A stretch of 13,915 bases of DNA from Deltaproteobacteria bacterium RBG_13_52_11 (GTDB lineage: Bacteria; Desulfobacterota; B13-G15; RBG-16-54-18). Below, piece by piece: positions 12,865-13,915 of this stretch. Under the pieces are notes generated by a model. The model made no database searches and was not told the origin of the DNA. It was given only the letters and a program-made list of their open reading frames with translations. The stretch spans positions 1-13,915 of the forward strand of contig MGQF01000055.1 of NCBI GenBank assembly GCA_001797745.1. The letters run 5' to 3'. How positions within the stretch are numbered: position 1 is the stretch's first letter; the number at the start of each line of letters is the position of its first letter. Position numbers and translations under genes: made by a program.

Positions 12865-13915
12865 GGCTTCCCCCTCACAAATCGTTCCATCAGTTGATAC
12901 CCCTCGTCGATCACAATACCGCTCTTGGCAGCTGTTTGTTCGTCAAACCCCCTTCCCCTCGACGTGCCTTTGTCGTGGGAATCATAGATCACAAAGGGGA
13001 CCGGGTCATCAGCGTGGGTCTTCAGCTCGATAGGGGTGGGGTGGTCGGGCAGGACCATGATCTTGTAGTCCTCCCTGCGCTCCATCCCTCTGACGATGGT
13101 CCCCACGACCTTCTCGTCAAAGGCCTCGATGGCCGCTATCTTTGCATCCAGATCCCCGTTGTGCGAGGCCTCATCAGGGGCCTCCACGTGTATGTAGACG
13201 AAATCATCTTTATCCAGTGCTTGCAGTCCATACTCGGCCTTACCTTGATAGTTGGTGTCCAAATAGCCGGTAGCACCGGGTACGGTAATCACCTTCAAGC
13301 CGGCATAGATGCCGATCCCCTTGATTAGGTCAACAGCCGAAATGACACTCCCCGTGAGACCAAACCGCTCGGTAAAGCTCGGCATCTGAGGGGCCTTCCC
13401 CTGACCCCAGGGCCACGTGGCATTGGCCTCTCGCCTCCCCTCCTCGTGCCTCTTGTGGTTTATGGGGTGTGCTTTCAAAAGGATCTGGGTGTCGGTCATG
13501 AGCTTGATGAGCTCCGCCGCACCCTCACCTTGGGGGAGGTAGCCCCCGATCTCCTGGGAGGTAATGTCGTGGGGAGGGGTGGTCACCAGCCCCTCTCCGC
13601 CTCCCTTCCAGACCAGGAGGTGGCGGTAGCTCACCCCCGGATAGAACCGGAAGACCGAGTCACCCAGCTCTCTGTCCAGATCCCTGATGATCTCGCCCCC
13701 CTCCTCGGTGGAGATATGGCCGGCGCTGTAATCCTCCATGATCACCGCCCCTCCGATGACCTCCAAGCTCACCAGGTTCAAGCGAAAGGCGCAATCCTCA
13801 GGGCCGAGTTTAACACCGATGCTCGCGGCCTCCAAAGGGCCGCGCCCGGTATAGTATTGCTTGGGGTCGTATCCGAAGATGGAGAGGTTGGCGATCTCGC
13901 TTCCCTTGGGAAATC
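12861..13915 (-). CDS. apgM: Archaeal-type cofactor-independent phosphoglycerate mutase family, 5' end outside window
   Basis: Alkaline-phosphatase superfamily enzyme. About 350 residues are visible of a protein usually near 400, with the first 45 or so beyond the right edge. The region just inside the edge, PKGSEIANLSIFGYDP followed by YYTGRGPLEAAS, is the ApgM active-site segment with the phospho-acceptor serine. HVEAPDEASHNGD and LPDHPTPIELKTHADDPVPF match the metal-binding segments (Asp/His ligands) of the family. It could interconvert 2- and 3-phosphoglycerate. An alternative is the related branch proposed to be a homoserine kinase, seen next to homoserine dehydrogenase in some Deltaproteobacteria; the upstream neighbour that would decide is not in the window. 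The stop overlaps the pyrG GTG by 4 nt. The family assignment is firm, the substrate is not. Confidence 0.9.
   Translation of the reverse strand, partial: FPKGSEIANLSIFGYDPKQYYTGRGPLEAASIGVKLGPEDCAFRLNLVSLEVIGGAVIMEDYSAGHISTEEGGEIIRDLDRELGDSVFRFYPGVSYRHLLVWKGGGEGLVTTPPHDITSQEIGGYLPQGEGAAELIKLMTDTQILLKAHPINHKRHEEGRREANATWPWGQGKAPQMPSFTERFGLTGSVISAVDLIKGIGIYAGLKVITVPGATGYLDTNYQGKAEYGLQALDKDDFVYIHVEAPDEASHNGDLDAKIAAIEAFDEKVVGTIVRGMERREDYKIMVLPDHPTPIELKTHADDPVPFVIYDSHDKGTSRGRGFDEQTAAKSGIVIDEGYQLMERFVRGKP

Noticed and set aside
11923..12897. Plus-strand open frame of 324 codons opposite pyrG
   Set aside because: Antisense to conserved CTP synthase and rich in Gly/Asp/Leu/His as expected for a shadow frame.

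Overview
The window is a gene-dense stretch in which all 17 protein genes lie on the minus strand, so transcription runs from high to low coordinates. Gaps are tiny or negative (ATGA/GTGA stop-start overlaps), except for one 103-bp gap at 5522-5624. No stretch over 300 bases lacks a gene. I saw no rRNA, tRNA, CRISPR array, transposon or horizontally acquired block. The content points to a Gram-negative, lipopolysaccharide-bearing bacterium. The order Kdo genes, lptCAB, rpoN, hpf, PTS genes, rapZ, ptsH, ptsI, metK resembles what I remember from Geobacter-like Desulfobacterota (Deltaproteobacteria). That placement is an inference from synteny and protein character; no search was run.

Region A (window end to about 7049, in transcription order): a 5'-truncated archaeal-type phosphoglycerate mutase family protein; pyrG (CTP synthase); kdsA, kdsD and kdsC (the pathway from ribulose-5-phosphate to Kdo); then lptC, lptA and lptB (export of lipopolysaccharide across the envelope). 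Most junctions overlap by 4 nt or are 1-5 nt apart, which suggests one translationally coupled operon. PyrG makes the CTP that would activate Kdo. KdsB, the activating enzyme, is not in the window.

Region B (7043-5207): rpoN (sigma-54) follows lptB by 5 bp. After rpoN comes the only real intergenic gap. It contains a near-consensus sigma-70 promoter (TTGACA, 17 nt, TAAGAT) and an abutting perfect 12-bp palindrome, driving hpf (ribosome hibernation factor) and probably everything downstream.

Region C (5193-791): a regulatory phosphotransferase set. It comprises ptsN (EIIA-Ntr), an HPr kinase/phosphorylase that consists of the catalytic domain only, rapZ (P-loop/RNA-binding regulator), a mannose-family EIIA, ptsH (HPr with both the His and the Ser phosphorylation sites) and ptsI (Enzyme I). 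No EIIB or EIIC permease gene is present, so this looks like a signalling relay reporting PEP/energy/nitrogen status rather than a sugar importer. Region D (765 to the left edge): metK, truncated at its 3' end by the window.

The window is mostly well-known housekeeping and envelope biology. The points most worth a second look are the HprK that lacks its N-terminal domain and sits in the same reading frame just behind ptsN, the promoter/palindrome ahead of hpf, the metal-type KdsA, and the uncertain substrate of the phosphoglycerate-mutase-like protein. I found no convincing undescribed system.
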